From Bacillota bacterium (GTDB lineage: Bacteria > Bacillota > Bacilli > Paenibacillales > Paenibacillaceae): a DNA stretch of 64,000 bases. Where the stretch lies: assembly GCA_023391635.1 (NCBI GenBank), contig JAEWAQ010000081.1, positions 47,799 through 111,798 of the forward strand, in the 5' to 3' direction. Under the pieces are notes generated by a model, which saw only the letters and a list, made by a program, of their open reading frames with translations, was not told the DNA's origin and did not search any database. A program made the translations under genes and the position numbers. This document shows, piece after piece, positions 25,836 to 36,200 of this stretch. The number at the start of each line of letters is the position of its first letter. The first letter of the stretch is position 1.

Positions 25836-27668
25836 GTGGTGATCAGGAAATGGAAACCGGCCTATATGGAGATGAGAAACTGGATCCTGCATAGTTATCG
25901 GACCAAGCTGACGATCGCTTTCCTGGGCGTTTCTTTCGCAGCGCTGCTGCTTATGGGCGGCGTTTTTTATTATCGAATGTATACCGGCATTGAGCAGAAC
26001 ACGCGCCACAATTTGGAGAAACTGACAGAACGAACGGTTTCGACGATGGAGCTCTACATGGAGAGCATCAGCAATGAAGCCTGGAACTTGTTTAGCGATA
26101 AGGACTTCCAAATTTATGTAGACAATATGAACAGCGGCTTTCCGGAAAAGACATCCTATTATCGCGGGAAGATTGAAATGTTATTGCGTAGAAACGAACT
26201 CATCGGCTCGCTGGCTGTTTATGACTTTCAGGGCAATCGATTGAATTTCGGGAGTCTGCGAACACGCGGGACTAGCGTTGAAGCCGCTGAGCGCGAAGAG
26301 GCAAAGTTGATCGAGCTCGGCAGGAGGAATGAAGGAACGGCCGAATGGCAGGTGGTTCAGCTTAACCCGGAAGATTCCAGATATGCGTTAAGCTATATAC
26401 AGGCGATCAAGAAAATAAGCACGTATAGTCAGAAAATCGTCGGCGTCCTTCGAATGGATATGGAGGGGAGCGCTTTCAGCACAATGCTTCGCGATCTTGA
26501 CCCCACAGGGTCGAATCGTTTTTATGTCGTGGATAGCAGCGGGCTCGTTCTGCAGACTTCAGACCAACGCCAGATCGGCAACAATATCGGGGATTCGCCT
26601 TGGTACAAGCCTGGGGCGTATTCAGAGGAAGCTGGCTTTGATAAAACTACCGTTGAAGGGAAATCTCTACTAACGGTGTATCGGCACTTCGACAACCAGA
26701 ATTGGATGCTGATTGGCAACATTCCAATGGAGAATATCATGGTCGAGGTTCAGCAGACGAAACGTTTTATGTTAGGGGTAGGACTGTTCTGTTTGTTGAC
26801 GGCGGCCTTGTTCGCGTATTTGATTTCCGGCGGCGTAACCAAGCCGCTGCGCGAGCTGCGAGAGCGCATGAAACAAGTGGAGATGGGCAATTTCAAAATA
26901 TCGGTTCCGGTTAAATCCATGGACGAAATCGGCATCATTGGCGTCCGATTTAACCGGATGGTGAGCGAAATCGACCATCTCGTCGATAAGATTTATGAGG
27001 TGGAGCTGCTTCGCAAGGATGCCGAAATCCAAGCCTTGCAGCTGCAGATCAATCCGCACTTCCTCTACAACGCACTGGAAATGATCGACTCTGTCGCTTC
27101 CATCGAAGGACAGGAATTGATCAGTCGGGTGGCCCAATCGCTCGCGAGTATGTTCCGTTACAATATTAGCGGTGAACAATTTTCTACCCTGAATGAGGAA
27201 ATCGAGCAGATCAGGCTATATTTGCAAATTCAGAAATTCAGGTATGAAGATCGGTTCGGCTATGCGATCGATATGGATCCCTCATTGGCGAATACGATGC
27301 TGCCCAAGCTGATTTTGCAGCCATTGGTGGAGAACGCCATTAAGCATGGCATTGAGAACCAATTATCCGACGGTTACCTATCCATTGCCGTTCGTTCGCT
27401 TGACGATGTACGACTGCGGATTAGTGTCTGCGATAACGGACCGGGCCTCGACGAACAGCATTTGAAAGACATCCGGCGAAGGCTTCTTGAACCTTCGCCG
27501 AGCCGTTCGCAAGAGGGCCGGCTGTCGATTGGACTGGATAATGTAAACCGTAGACTTCGTCTTCATTATGGGGAACGCGCAGAATTGACATTTAACCGAT
27601 CTCCGTACCCTACAGGAACGGAAGTGTGCATGATTGTTCCTAGAAAGCCAGTGGAGGAGAGCGCATGA
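25836..27668 (+). CDS. YesM-type sensor histidine kinase (module A)
   Basis: 610 residues. TM1 near residues 20-45, an extracytoplasmic Cache-like sensor of about 260 residues, TM2 (FMLGVGLFCLLTAALFAYLISGG), a HAMP linker, then the His_kinase domain with phospho-acceptor His408 in QLQINPHFLYNALEMID. ATP-binding N box LVENAIKHGIENQ and G box CDNGPGLDEQ are intact. GTG start after GAAGGAGAGG. It overlaps the next gene by four bases, giving a coupled kinase-regulator pair. Such pairs sense extracellular oligosaccharides, often with the binding protein encoded next door. Confidence 0.93.
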   Translation: MVIRKWKPAYMEMRNWILHSYRTKLTIAFLGVSFAALLLMGGVFYYRMYTGIEQNTRHNLEKLTERTVSTMELYMESISNEAWNLFSDKDFQIYVDNMNSGFPEKTSYYRGKIEMLLRRNELIGSLAVYDFQGNRLNFGSLRTRGTSVEAAEREEAKLIELGRRNEGTAEWQVVQLNPEDSRYALSYIQAIKKISTYSQKIVGVLRMDMEGSAFSTMLRDLDPTGSNRFYVVDSSGLVLQTSDQRQIGNNIGDSPWYKPGAYSEEAGFDKTTVEGKSLLTVYRHFDNQNWMLIGNIPMENIMVEVQQTKRFMLGVGLFCLLTAALFAYLISGGVTKPLRELRERMKQVEMGNFKISVPVKSMDEIGIIGVRFNRMVSEIDHLVDKIYEVELLRKDAEIQALQLQINPHFLYNALEMIDSVASIEGQELISRVAQSLASMFRYNISGEQFSTLNEEIEQIRLYLQIQKFRYEDRFGYAIDMDPSLANTMLPKLILQPLVENAIKHGIENQLSDGYLSIAVRSLDDVRLRISVCDNGPGLDEQHLKDIRRRLLEPSPSRSQEGRLSIGLDNVNRRLRLHYGERAELTFNRSPYPTGTEVCMIVPRKPVEESA

Positions 27669-29311
27669 GAGAAAAATTGCTGATTGTGGATGATGAGCCG
27701 ATTATTCGCAAAGGGATTTCCAGCAAGATTGATTGGACCGGGCTGCTTCTGGAGAAGGCGGGTGAAGCGCGCAACGGGATGGAGGCCATGGAGATCATCC
27801 GGCAACGCAAGCCTGATATTGTCATTACCGATATTCGAATGCCGCAGATGGACGGACTTCAATTCATCAACCTGGCGAAACGGGACTATCCTGAGCTTCA
27901 GTTCATAATCATTAGCGGCTATAGCGATTTTGAATATGCGCGCCAAGCCATTCGGTTCGGCGTGTCGGATTATTTGTTAAAGCCGGTGAACAAGGAAGAA
28001 CTGGGGCACGCGCTACTAGCCGTTAAAGAAAGGCTGAAGCTGAAAGAAGACGATTCGGAGAATGGCGAACGGGAGATCGGACTCGCGCTGTCCCGATTGC
28101 TTCGCAATGAGGTACAGGAAGAGGCGCGCACACAGTTTTATGCGATGTGGGGGCGGAGCGGCGGCAGCAATATCGATCCAACCGCTCTCGCATTTGTCGC
28201 AGGCGTTTACCGTTTGCAGGCTGTCAAGCTTCCGTATAAGAGCTTCAGCGAACATGAGAGTGAATTGCTGGGCTATGCGATTCGGAATCTGATCGCCCAC
28301 TCGGTGGATAAAGAGGTGCAAGTCGCGGTGTTTCAACAAGATGCTGCGGATGCTGAAATGATCGCCATTTACAGTTATGACGCCAGTCGGGCCGAGTGGG
28401 AGGGACAGTCCGCCGTTCGCCGCGCCGCCGATCGCGCTGTGCAAGCCATTCGTGCTTGTCTCAACCTGGAATGCTCGGCCGGTATCGGTTTCCCGGTAAG
28501 GGACGCAGGCAAGTTGAAGCCATCCTATGAAGCCGCAGTCGCTGCCGTTCGCGGCGAAGTGCTCGCCGGGCCGGGCAAGGTGTTCGTACACGGGAGAGAC
28601 GCTCATTCTGCAGAAGGCAGGGAGAAATCGGGAGGACTATCCTTCATTTCCGGAGAGCAGGAGCGGATGTTGTTCGCTTACTTGCGCGAGCATGATGACG
28701 AATGTATACGCCGTTGGCTGGAGGAGCGATATGGACAATTATCGGCAAGCCCGTCTGTAGGCTACATGCAATTTGAAAGCCTATCCTTGCACATCTACAC
28801 ACTGCTGGGAAAGTATTTGCACGAATATAGCCTGAAAGAAGATTCCATCCCGGAAGCAACGCAGCATTTTCATTCCGTCCTGCTGACCTGCCGTTCCTGG
28901 CGGGAAATGACTGCGGCGCTGCAGCAGTTCGCCCAGTCGATCATGCGCGTCACAACCAATCCGCACGCTGCCAAGGGAGAGCAAATTGTCGAGGATGTCA
29001 AAAGATATGTGGAAAGCCATTATTTCGAGGACGTGTCGCTGTCTTGGGTTGCAGAGCGCTTCTACATCCATCCCAACTATTTCTCCAAGCTGTTCAAAGA
29101 AAAAACAGGTCAGAACTTCAATGATTATGTAACGCAAGTTCGCTTGCGGAAGTCGCTTGAGCTGATGCGGGACCCGAACCTGGGTCTCACCGAAATCGCC
29201 GCGCTGATCGGATATGACAACTACGCCTACTTCAGTTCCGTGTTTCGAAAATGGATGGGGACATCTCCGCGAAATTACCGCAACACCTGCTCTGGCGAGT
29301 CGTCACATTAA
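27665..29311 (+). CDS. YesN-type response regulator, AraC family (module A)
   Basis: 548 residues. REC domain at 1-120 with acidic pocket (VDDE), phospho-acceptor Asp56 (VITDIRMPQMDG) and LLKPVNK. A middle domain of about 300 residues is variable. The C-terminal AraC double helix-turn-helix is complete (VKRYVESHYFEDVSLSWVAERFYIHPNYFSKLFKEKTGQNFNDYVTQVRLRKSLELM ... EIAALIGYDNYAYFSSVFRKWMGTSPRNYR). It should activate the transporter promoter just downstream, where two direct repeats are found. Confidence 0.94.
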   Translation: MREKLLIVDDEPIIRKGISSKIDWTGLLLEKAGEARNGMEAMEIIRQRKPDIVITDIRMPQMDGLQFINLAKRDYPELQFIIISGYSDFEYARQAIRFGVSDYLLKPVNKEELGHALLAVKERLKLKEDDSENGEREIGLALSRLLRNEVQEEARTQFYAMWGRSGGSNIDPTALAFVAGVYRLQAVKLPYKSFSEHESELLGYAIRNLIAHSVDKEVQVAVFQQDAADAEMIAIYSYDASRAEWEGQSAVRRAADRAVQAIRACLNLECSAGIGFPVRDAGKLKPSYEAAVAAVRGEVLAGPGKVFVHGRDAHSAEGREKSGGLSFISGEQERMLFAYLREHDDECIRRWLEERYGQLSASPSVGYMQFESLSLHIYTLLGKYLHEYSLKEDSIPEATQHFHSVLLTCRSWREMTAALQQFAQSIMRVTTNPHAAKGEQIVEDVKRYVESHYFEDVSLSWVAERFYIHPNYFSKLFKEKTGQNFNDYVTQVRLRKSLELMRDPNLGLTEIAALIGYDNYAYFSSVFRKWMGTSPRNYRNTCSGESSH

Positions 29312-29312
29312 A

Positions 29313-29384
29313 ATATCGTAAGTGAGAGGATAAGATATCGTATGTCATTGTTGTTGGCCATTCACTACAATGAAAACGAATACA
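29313..29384 (+). promoter_or_regulatory. Candidate activator sites, promoter and cre box before the module A binding protein
   Basis: Two direct repeats ATATCGTAAGT (29313-29323) and ATATCGTATGT (29335-29345) are offset by 22 bases, two helical turns, as expected for an AraC-type regulator. A possible -10, TACAAT (29366-29371), has only a weak -35 overlapping the second repeat, which fits activator dependence. TGAAAACGAATACA (29371-29384) resembles a CcpA cre box at 12 of 14 positions and would sit at the transcription start, a repressing position. Confidence 0.5.
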
Positions 29385-29412
29385 ACAAACAATTGAGGAG
29401 GATAAACGACTG

Positions 29413-30849
29413 ATGAAACGCAGCGGTTCGAAAAGACGGGGGTTATGGTTCGGATTAAGCGCCGTATTGTCACTGATGCTTGTATTGAGCGCGTGCGGCG
29501 GCGGGAATAACAACACGGCGAGTCAAAGTCCTTCAAGCGTTCCTTCGCCATCTCAGGATTCGCAGCCTCCGGCGTCTTCGAGTTCGCCGGAACCGGTGAA
29601 GGATATTGAACTCACGACCTGGGACGCAGTTGGGCCGGACGATATGAGAAAGCCGTTCTTCGACGAAGTATTCGCGGAGTTCGAGAAGAAGTATCCCCAT
29701 ATCAAGGTCAAGCGGGAAGCGATGCCGAGCAGTGTGGGGGATCGCGAAATATTCGTCACTTCGATGGCCGGCGGGAACGCTCCGGATGCTTATCAATATG
29801 GGCATTTTCCAATCATGGGCGATTGGATCAAGCAAGGGTTCGCGCTCGATCTGACCTCGCGTTGGGACAACTTTGCGGACAAGGACAAATATTTGCCGTC
29901 GTCGCTGGAAGCCGCTAAGTATAAGGGAGGTTTGTACGGCGTTCCCAATTCCATGTACATCATGGGGCTTGTATACAATAAGAAGAATTTCGAAGAAGCA
30001 GGTCTCGATCCCCTGATCGCGCCCAAAGATTGGGACGAGTTTGCCGAATTCGGCAAGAAGCTGACGGATCGCAGCAAGAACAAGTATGGCTATGCGCTGC
30101 TCGGCATGGAGTGGGCGGACTGGTTTTTTGAATATTACGTTTGGCAAGCCGGCGGCGATCTGACGACCCGTCATGAGGACGGCACGGTCACGCTAGATTT
30201 TACGAAGGAGTGGACGGTAAAGGCGCTGCAATACTATAAGGATTTGAAGTGGAAGCATCAGATCGTGCAAAACAACGTCGTTCAAAGCATGGACGATAAT
30301 GTAAATGATTTCTTCCAGGGCAGGGCGGCGATGATGCTGAACTCCAGCGAAGTGTTCGGCGGCCTGGTTGCGGGAGGCATGGATTTGAACGAGATCGGAT
30401 TTGCTCCGTACCCGAAAGGCCCGGCGGGGAAAAATCCGGCACAGATGGGCGGCGCTTATTGGTTGATCAATCCGAAATCGTCGAAAGATAAACAGGATGC
30501 TGCGTTTACTTATATTACTTACATGACTTCCAAGGAAGTGCTCGACAAGAAACTGAAATTCGAAGCGGACAACGGCATATTGCCGAACTTGCTCACCTAT
30601 CGCACGGATTTGAAGCCTTCTGATTTCGTTAGCGGCGTATCTCCCGATCTGGTGGACAACGTCATGAAAGCGGCGGAGTCGACTCAACTGGAGTATTTCC
30701 TGAAGGAACGGCTCGGAACCTATGTCACCCAGGCTGTGCAGAAGGTGTTGACCGACGAGAAGGCGGACCCGCTGACTGAATTGAAAAAGGTGGAAGAACT
30801 GGCGCAACGCGAGGTCGTAGATCCGTACAACGCCGAGATCAAGGGGTAG
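29413..30849 (+). CDS. Sugar ABC transporter substrate-binding lipoprotein (module A)
   Basis: 478 residues, CUT1-type binding protein. Signal peptide with lipobox LSAC, lipidated Cys28, then a Ser/Pro-rich linker. The body has the extracellular solute-binding fold (IELTTWDAVGPDDMRKPFFDEVFAEFEKKYPHIKVK ... NAPDAYQYGHFPIMGDWIKQGFALDLT ... GVPNSMYIMGLVYNKKNFEEAGLD). GAGGAGGAT precedes the ATG. It should bind oligosaccharides released by the giant secreted enzyme encoded downstream. Confidence 0.94.
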   Translation: MKRSGSKRRGLWFGLSAVLSLMLVLSACGGGNNNTASQSPSSVPSPSQDSQPPASSSSPEPVKDIELTTWDAVGPDDMRKPFFDEVFAEFEKKYPHIKVKREAMPSSVGDREIFVTSMAGGNAPDAYQYGHFPIMGDWIKQGFALDLTSRWDNFADKDKYLPSSLEAAKYKGGLYGVPNSMYIMGLVYNKKNFEEAGLDPLIAPKDWDEFAEFGKKLTDRSKNKYGYALLGMEWADWFFEYYVWQAGGDLTTRHEDGTVTLDFTKEWTVKALQYYKDLKWKHQIVQNNVVQSMDDNVNDFFQGRAAMMLNSSEVFGGLVAGGMDLNEIGFAPYPKGPAGKNPAQMGGAYWLINPKSSKDKQDAAFTYITYMTSKEVLDKKLKFEADNGILPNLLTYRTDLKPSDFVSGVSPDLVDNVMKAAESTQLEYFLKERLGTYVTQAVQKVLTDEKADPLTELKKVEELAQREVVDPYNAEIKG

Positions 30850-30862
30850 TCGGACGATTGAC

Positions 30863-30890
30863 GTTCCCTGGAATGAGCTTTCCGGGGAAC
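30863..30890 (+). terminator. Stem-loop after the module A binding-protein gene
   Basis: GTTCCCTGGAA (30863-30873) pairs with TTCCGGGGAAC (30880-30890), allowing one G-T pair. No T run follows. Such hairpins after binding-protein genes usually protect the upstream mRNA or partially terminate, giving more binding protein than permease. Confidence 0.5.
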
Positions 30891-30913
30891 GAGTCGGCGT
30901 AGAGGAGGTTCGA

Positions 30914-31819
30914 ATGTCAGTATCGTTGCAATCCCAACATCGGTTGGACAGGGTCGTCCGGCGAAGGAAGAGAAAATTTCCCTGGACGGCATGCCTTTTT
31001 CTTGCGCCGACAGTTATCGCCTTTCTGTTATTTAAATATTATCCGTTGGCACAAGCCGTGTTTATGAGTTTTTTCAATTACCAGGTGATGAATCCGCCAG
31101 GTCCATTCGTAGGTTTCGGCAATTATGCGTTGTTGTTCAAATCGAGTTATTTTTGGCATACCTTCAGCAACACGTTTGTTTTTGCCGGTCTGTACATTGG
31201 CATGACGTTCTGGGTTCCGATCGTGCAGGCGCTGCTGCTGAATGAAATCAAACGCTTTAACCTCGTGCTGCGCTTTCTCTATCTCGTTCCCGTATCCGTG
31301 CCGAGCGTTGCGGGATATGTACTGTGGAAATGGATTTACAATCCCGATTACGGCTTGATCAACGATTTGCTAGGGTATATCGGGTTAGGTCCGTATGGAT
31401 GGTTAAGCGACCCGTCGATGGCCAAGTTTGCGATCGTGCTGCCGGGTATGCTCGGCGGCGGCATCAGCGTGCTGCTGTACTATTCGGCACTTCAGGGGAT
31501 CTCACAGGAATCGATAGAAGCGGCCAAGATCGATGGCGCAGGACCCTGGCAAAGAATGCGTCGCATTACGTTGCCCGGGCTGGGCTTTATTATCGGCATT
31601 CAGTTTATTGTATTCCTGGCCGGCATATTTCTTACTTTCGATCCGATGTATGTGATGACCGGCGGCGGCCCGGTGAACAGCACGCGGGTACTGTCCATGC
31701 TTGTGTACGACAGCGCATTCAAGGAGTATCGGTTCGGCATGGCCGGGGCGGTCTCGATGATCATGTTCGTTGTGATTGGCGTCGTCACATACTTTCAGTT
31801 GAAATTCTCTCGAACGTAG
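30914..31819 (+). CDS. Sugar ABC transporter permease, UgpA/LplB type (module A)
   Basis: 301 residues with six membrane helices (first FLAPTVIAFLLFKYYPLAQAVFMSFF). The EAA loop contacting the ATPase is EAAKIDGAGPWQRMRRITLPG. The N-terminal basic stretch RRRKRKFP is typical for the MalF-like half. It forms a heterodimer with the next permease. No ATPase gene is nearby, so a shared MsmX-type ATPase is expected. Confidence 0.94.
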   Translation: MSVSLQSQHRLDRVVRRRKRKFPWTACLFLAPTVIAFLLFKYYPLAQAVFMSFFNYQVMNPPGPFVGFGNYALLFKSSYFWHTFSNTFVFAGLYIGMTFWVPIVQALLLNEIKRFNLVLRFLYLVPVSVPSVAGYVLWKWIYNPDYGLINDLLGYIGLGPYGWLSDPSMAKFAIVLPGMLGGGISVLLYYSALQGISQESIEAAKIDGAGPWQRMRRITLPGLGFIIGIQFIVFLAGIFLTFDPMYVMTGGGPVNSTRVLSMLVYDSAFKEYRFGMAGAVSMIMFVVIGVVTYFQLKFSRT

Positions 31820-31867
31820 ATGCGGCAGCGAACGATGTTCGGGGAGAGAGGTGGCAACCGGCTTGTT

Positions 31868-33205
31868 ATGAAAGAAAACCGCATTAAAGAAAGAGGGGCA
31901 AGGACGATAAGCTTCACGGCTAACTTCCTGTCCGTCATCTTTGTCGTCGTCAGCTTCGTGCCGATGATCTGGATGATCAGCTCTTCCCTGAAAGATGTTC
32001 AATCCATTTACTCCTTTCCTCCGAAATGGATTCCTCCCGCTCCGCAATCCATTACTTTGCTGATCGATTATAGCGATTCGGGGCAGAGGGACCCAGCGTT
32101 TTACGAGTTGGAATCGGCCAAGGCGACGTGGTTTACCTGGAAAAAATTTCAGAATCTGCCCATCGGCGAGATGAATGTCATCGGCATGAAGGAAGGCCGA
32201 AAGCTGTTCTCTTCCAAGACGCCGGCCTATATTTTTACGGCAGGTCGGGCCGCGATCGTGCCCGCCCTAGTATTCACCGACAATGTGATGAAGAACAAGA
32301 TTCCGGTCATGAAAGATAGAGGCTATTGGCAGTTCGAGTGGTATGACGAAAGCGTTCCGCTGACTGACGAGGAGCAGGCAATCCTGCAGTCTGGCGCGGA
32401 TGCAACCGGCTGGAAACCGTTGGTTGCGCAAATAGGCAGTTATTTGATGCATGATGCTGCTTATTTGAACGGGTCGGTGCTGGCGGCAGGCCAGACCGCC
32501 AATTGGGCGCGTGTGTTCGATAATTATGCCGCATTGTGGCGCTTGAGCGGACAGGATAACAGCATTAATTTCATACGCTCTTTCGCCAACAGCGTATTCG
32601 TCAATGTCGTCACGATCCTGCTGCATGTCAGCATTGGCGGGATGGCCGGCTATGCATTGTCCCGGCTTGTAAGTCCAAGGTGGGCGGTCTGGCTCACATT
32701 GTTCTTCGTCGCGACGATCATGATCCCGGAAATTGTCGTACTCGTACCATTATATTTAACGATGGAAAAACTGAATTTGGTCAATACGCTATGGGGCATT
32801 ATATTGCCGCACTCGGCTTGGGGCATTGTGATTTACCTGTTCAGAGGCTTCTTCGATCAGCTTCCCGGCGAATTGCTGCAAGCAGCCCGCATCGACGGCG
32901 CTTCCGAGCTGCGGATCTATACCCGGTTCGTCGTTCCGCTTTCGATGCCGATCTTTACGGTTGTCGGCGTCATGTCTTTTATTTCCGTATGGAATGAATT
33001 TTTATGGCCGTTAATCGTGGCGCGACAAGAAGCGTACTGGACCATTACGGTAGCGCTGTACTCTTTTCAGACCATCTGGGGGGGCTTGCCTCAAAATCTG
33101 CTCATGGCCAGTTCGGTCGTTGCCACGGTCCCGCTATTGCTCGTCTTCCTGTTTTGTCAAAAGCTGATCGAGCGAGGGGTTGCCTGGACCGGGGTCAAGG
33201 GATAG
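31868..33205 (+). CDS. Sugar ABC transporter permease, MalG/LplC type with large loop insertion (module A)
   Basis: About 445 residues against 275-300 for the family. TM1 (NFLSVIFVVVSFVPMIWMISSSL) and the SFPPKWIPP motif are normal. About 158 residues are then inserted (bases 32045-32520) before the standard NYAALWRL...NSINFIRSFANSVFVN segment and the remaining five helices. EAA loop: QAARIDGASELRIYTRFVVPL. The insert is soluble and lies outside the membrane, where it could contact the binding protein or substrate. Starts at 31820 and 31835 are also open; 31868 has the better upstream purine stretch. Confidence 0.9.
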   Translation: MKENRIKERGARTISFTANFLSVIFVVVSFVPMIWMISSSLKDVQSIYSFPPKWIPPAPQSITLLIDYSDSGQRDPAFYELESAKATWFTWKKFQNLPIGEMNVIGMKEGRKLFSSKTPAYIFTAGRAAIVPALVFTDNVMKNKIPVMKDRGYWQFEWYDESVPLTDEEQAILQSGADATGWKPLVAQIGSYLMHDAAYLNGSVLAAGQTANWARVFDNYAALWRLSGQDNSINFIRSFANSVFVNVVTILLHVSIGGMAGYALSRLVSPRWAVWLTLFFVATIMIPEIVVLVPLYLTMEKLNLVNTLWGIILPHSAWGIVIYLFRGFFDQLPGELLQAARIDGASELRIYTRFVVPLSMPIFTVVGVMSFISVWNEFLWPLIVARQEAYWTITVALYSFQTIWGGLPQNLLMASSVVATVPLLLVFLFCQKLIERGVAWTGVKG

Positions 33206-33241
33206 GCGTGCTAGCGATGCACGATACAAGGAGGATATGCG

Positions 33242-36200
33242 ATGAAGAGAATGATGTCCTGGTTGCTGGCCTGCGTGCTGCTCATCTCATTGCTGGAAGG
33301 ACTTCTGCAACGTCCGGGCGCGGCGCAGGCGCAAGGTCTTACGGGCGAGATGCAATTGCTCGTCGACTTCGAACAGACGACAGTCTATAAGCATGGAATG
33401 CCAGTGAAGGGAAAAAGCCGCTGGATTGGCTTGCCCGAGGTGCTGGGCATCGCGAGCGATGCGCTGGCCTGGGCCAAGAGCTATTGGACCGCAATGGGAA
33501 GTCTTCCGATCGAAGGCAATCGGACGATGGAGCTGGTCTCGTCCTCCGGCGCGCTGTATAGTCTGGACAATTACAAGAATAAGCTGGGCGATCAATTTTC
33601 CGTTCAGGCGGATATGAAGGTCTACCAGCCCGCTGCCGGGGCGGATGCCCGATTCGGCATCCTGTCTTCTACAGCAGGCGACAGCCCAGCGCTTGTGCGC
33701 CTTGTACCCTTCCAGGACGACGCATGGACGATCGAAGCGTTCGGGTCGGCGGGCTGGGTTCCTACGGGAATTTCCTTCAGCATCGGCGATACGCTAACTA
33801 TTGGGCTCGAGGTAAACCTGCAAGCGCAGACGTTCTCGGTTCGGGTCACGAACCAGACCGCCGGAGTCGCATGGGATCCGGCTACGTATCCGCTCGTTAC
33901 GGGCGGGACGCCGCTGACGGCTGACGCGCTGACAGGCGGCGGCACGGGGATCCTGTTCTACATGCCGAGACTGCCGCCCGAAGCCGGCGCTGTCTCCGTA
34001 GGCGTGGACAGCTTGCAGATCGATCCGGGCGAGGTCGTACCCCCTGAGAGTGACCTGGAGCTGCTGGCAGATTTCGAAACCGCGACGGATGGGCGCACCG
34101 CTGCGGAAGAGGGGAATGGCTGGGTCTCGCTGCCTTCGAATTTTACGTTTATTCAGAATGCTGCCAAGATCAGGGGGCGGGATTATTGGTCTGATAACTT
34201 GGGAGGGGCGACTCCGGTTGACGGCGAACTATCGCTGGAGCTGACTCCATCCTCGGGCGCCATTTACAGTTTAAAAAACAATTATACAGGGCAAATCGGC
34301 AGCGAATTTACGATTCAGGCGGATATGAAGGCTTATAGAACCGGCACGGGCCACGAGCCTCGGTTCGGCATTCTTTCGAATCCGGTCGGTCTTGTGCCCG
34401 TTCTTGTCAGATTGCAGCCCGTTGCGGGCGTTGACGAGGGGTGGACGCTTCAAGTCTACAGCGGCGGCGGCGGAATGAACTGGCTCGATACCGGGATTAA
34501 CTTTGCAACCGGCGAAGTGCTGCGTATTGCGATGGATGTAAAAGTCGCTACGCAATCGTTCCTATTAAGAGTTGTGAACAGGAATACCGGTATGGAATGG
34601 CCCGCGCATGAATACAACATGGTTGCCGAGCCTGGCTACGGCAGCTTTGCTCCAAGTGCGCTGTACGCGAACGATACAGGGATAATATTCTACACGTTCA
34701 CTTGGGAAGGGGCAACGGGAGAAATATCCGTCGGCGCCGATAATCTGTATTTTAACCCGGGAATTCCGGATGTCGCTCCTGACCCGATACTGCAACGCTT
34801 CGACGAATTGCAAGATCAGTTGGCCGTTCTGGAAGGGCTGTTAAACCAGGCGGAGTCGCAAAACATATTGACAGACTATGAGCGGGTCGATTATACGGTC
34901 GTGAAACAATTTATCGACTATGGACGCGATCAGGTTGCGGTGAATCCCGGCTATGCCCAATATGCGCTGGTGGAAATGGAGAAGCTGGCGGCGGAAGCGA
35001 TCTCGAAGCTGCAGGCGTACTTGAGCGGCGACCAACAACCGCTTGCCGTACCGCGGTATGTGACGCCGCAGGATCGGCTGACGATCGACGGCTATTCCTT
35101 CATCGGGGATACGGCTTTGTCCAACGGCGACAATAGCGGACAGCGCCCGATCTTCTTCAACGGCTACGGGCATTTCTATCAGGTGAAGAAGGACGTTCCG
35201 AACTTTACCGGCTACGGTGCGAATATCATTCAGATCGATCTTGGACCGGAGGCTACCGTGTTCGAGCCCGGTGCGCTTGATTGGAACGGCAGAAAGATCG
35301 GCGGGTCGACGGCCCGGATCGAGATCGACAGGACGACGGGCTACGGCGGCAGCTCGAGCTCGATCTACGTCAGCAATCCGGCTCCTCAACCGGGGGCGGC
35401 CGCCTGGGCCTATCAATATTACCCGGTGGAGCGCGGCAAGACGTATGAGATTACAGCCATGGTGAAAGGCGAGGATGTGGGCAAGGCCGAAGTTTTTACA
35501 GGCCTCGGGTTTACGGAGCGCTTCGCACTGCCCACCGGCACATACGATTGGCAGCAGGTGACTTACGAACTCACGCCCAAGGACGAGCCTGCGAGATTTC
35601 TTGGCCTGTATATCGACGGTCAGATTGGCAAGCTGTGGCTCGATGATATCCGCTTTCAGGAAAAGGGAAGCGGCCAGAACCTGGTGCTGAATGCGGGATT
35701 GGAGGAACATACGGAAGTTGTAACGAAAGAAGACTACTACACCTCGGCAACGAATTTGAACAACGAGATTATACGGACGTTGCAGACGGCCGAGGAAAAC
35801 AATATCGCCGTCGATCTGTTGCTTTCCGTCCATTATTTTCCGCAGTGGGCTTTGGATAAGTGGCCCGAGCTGCGATCGCCGAACAACGGATTTATCGAAT
35901 ATGATATCTATAATCCGAAAGCCAGACAAATATTGCAAGATTACATCGAGACGATCGTACCGATCGTGAGCCCGTACAAATCGTTGCACAGCATTACGTT
36001 GTCCAATGAACCGCAATATAAATCTGTCAAGATTAGCGCGGCGGATGAGGCGGCATGGCACGACTATCTGGAGCGGGCTCACGGTACGATCGCCCATCTG
36101 AATGCCGCATACATGGGGACCAGCTATAGCGCATTCAGCGAGGTGCCGACGCAAAATTTCGCTCCCCAGCAAACGGCGATCTTTTATGATTGGATGTCCT

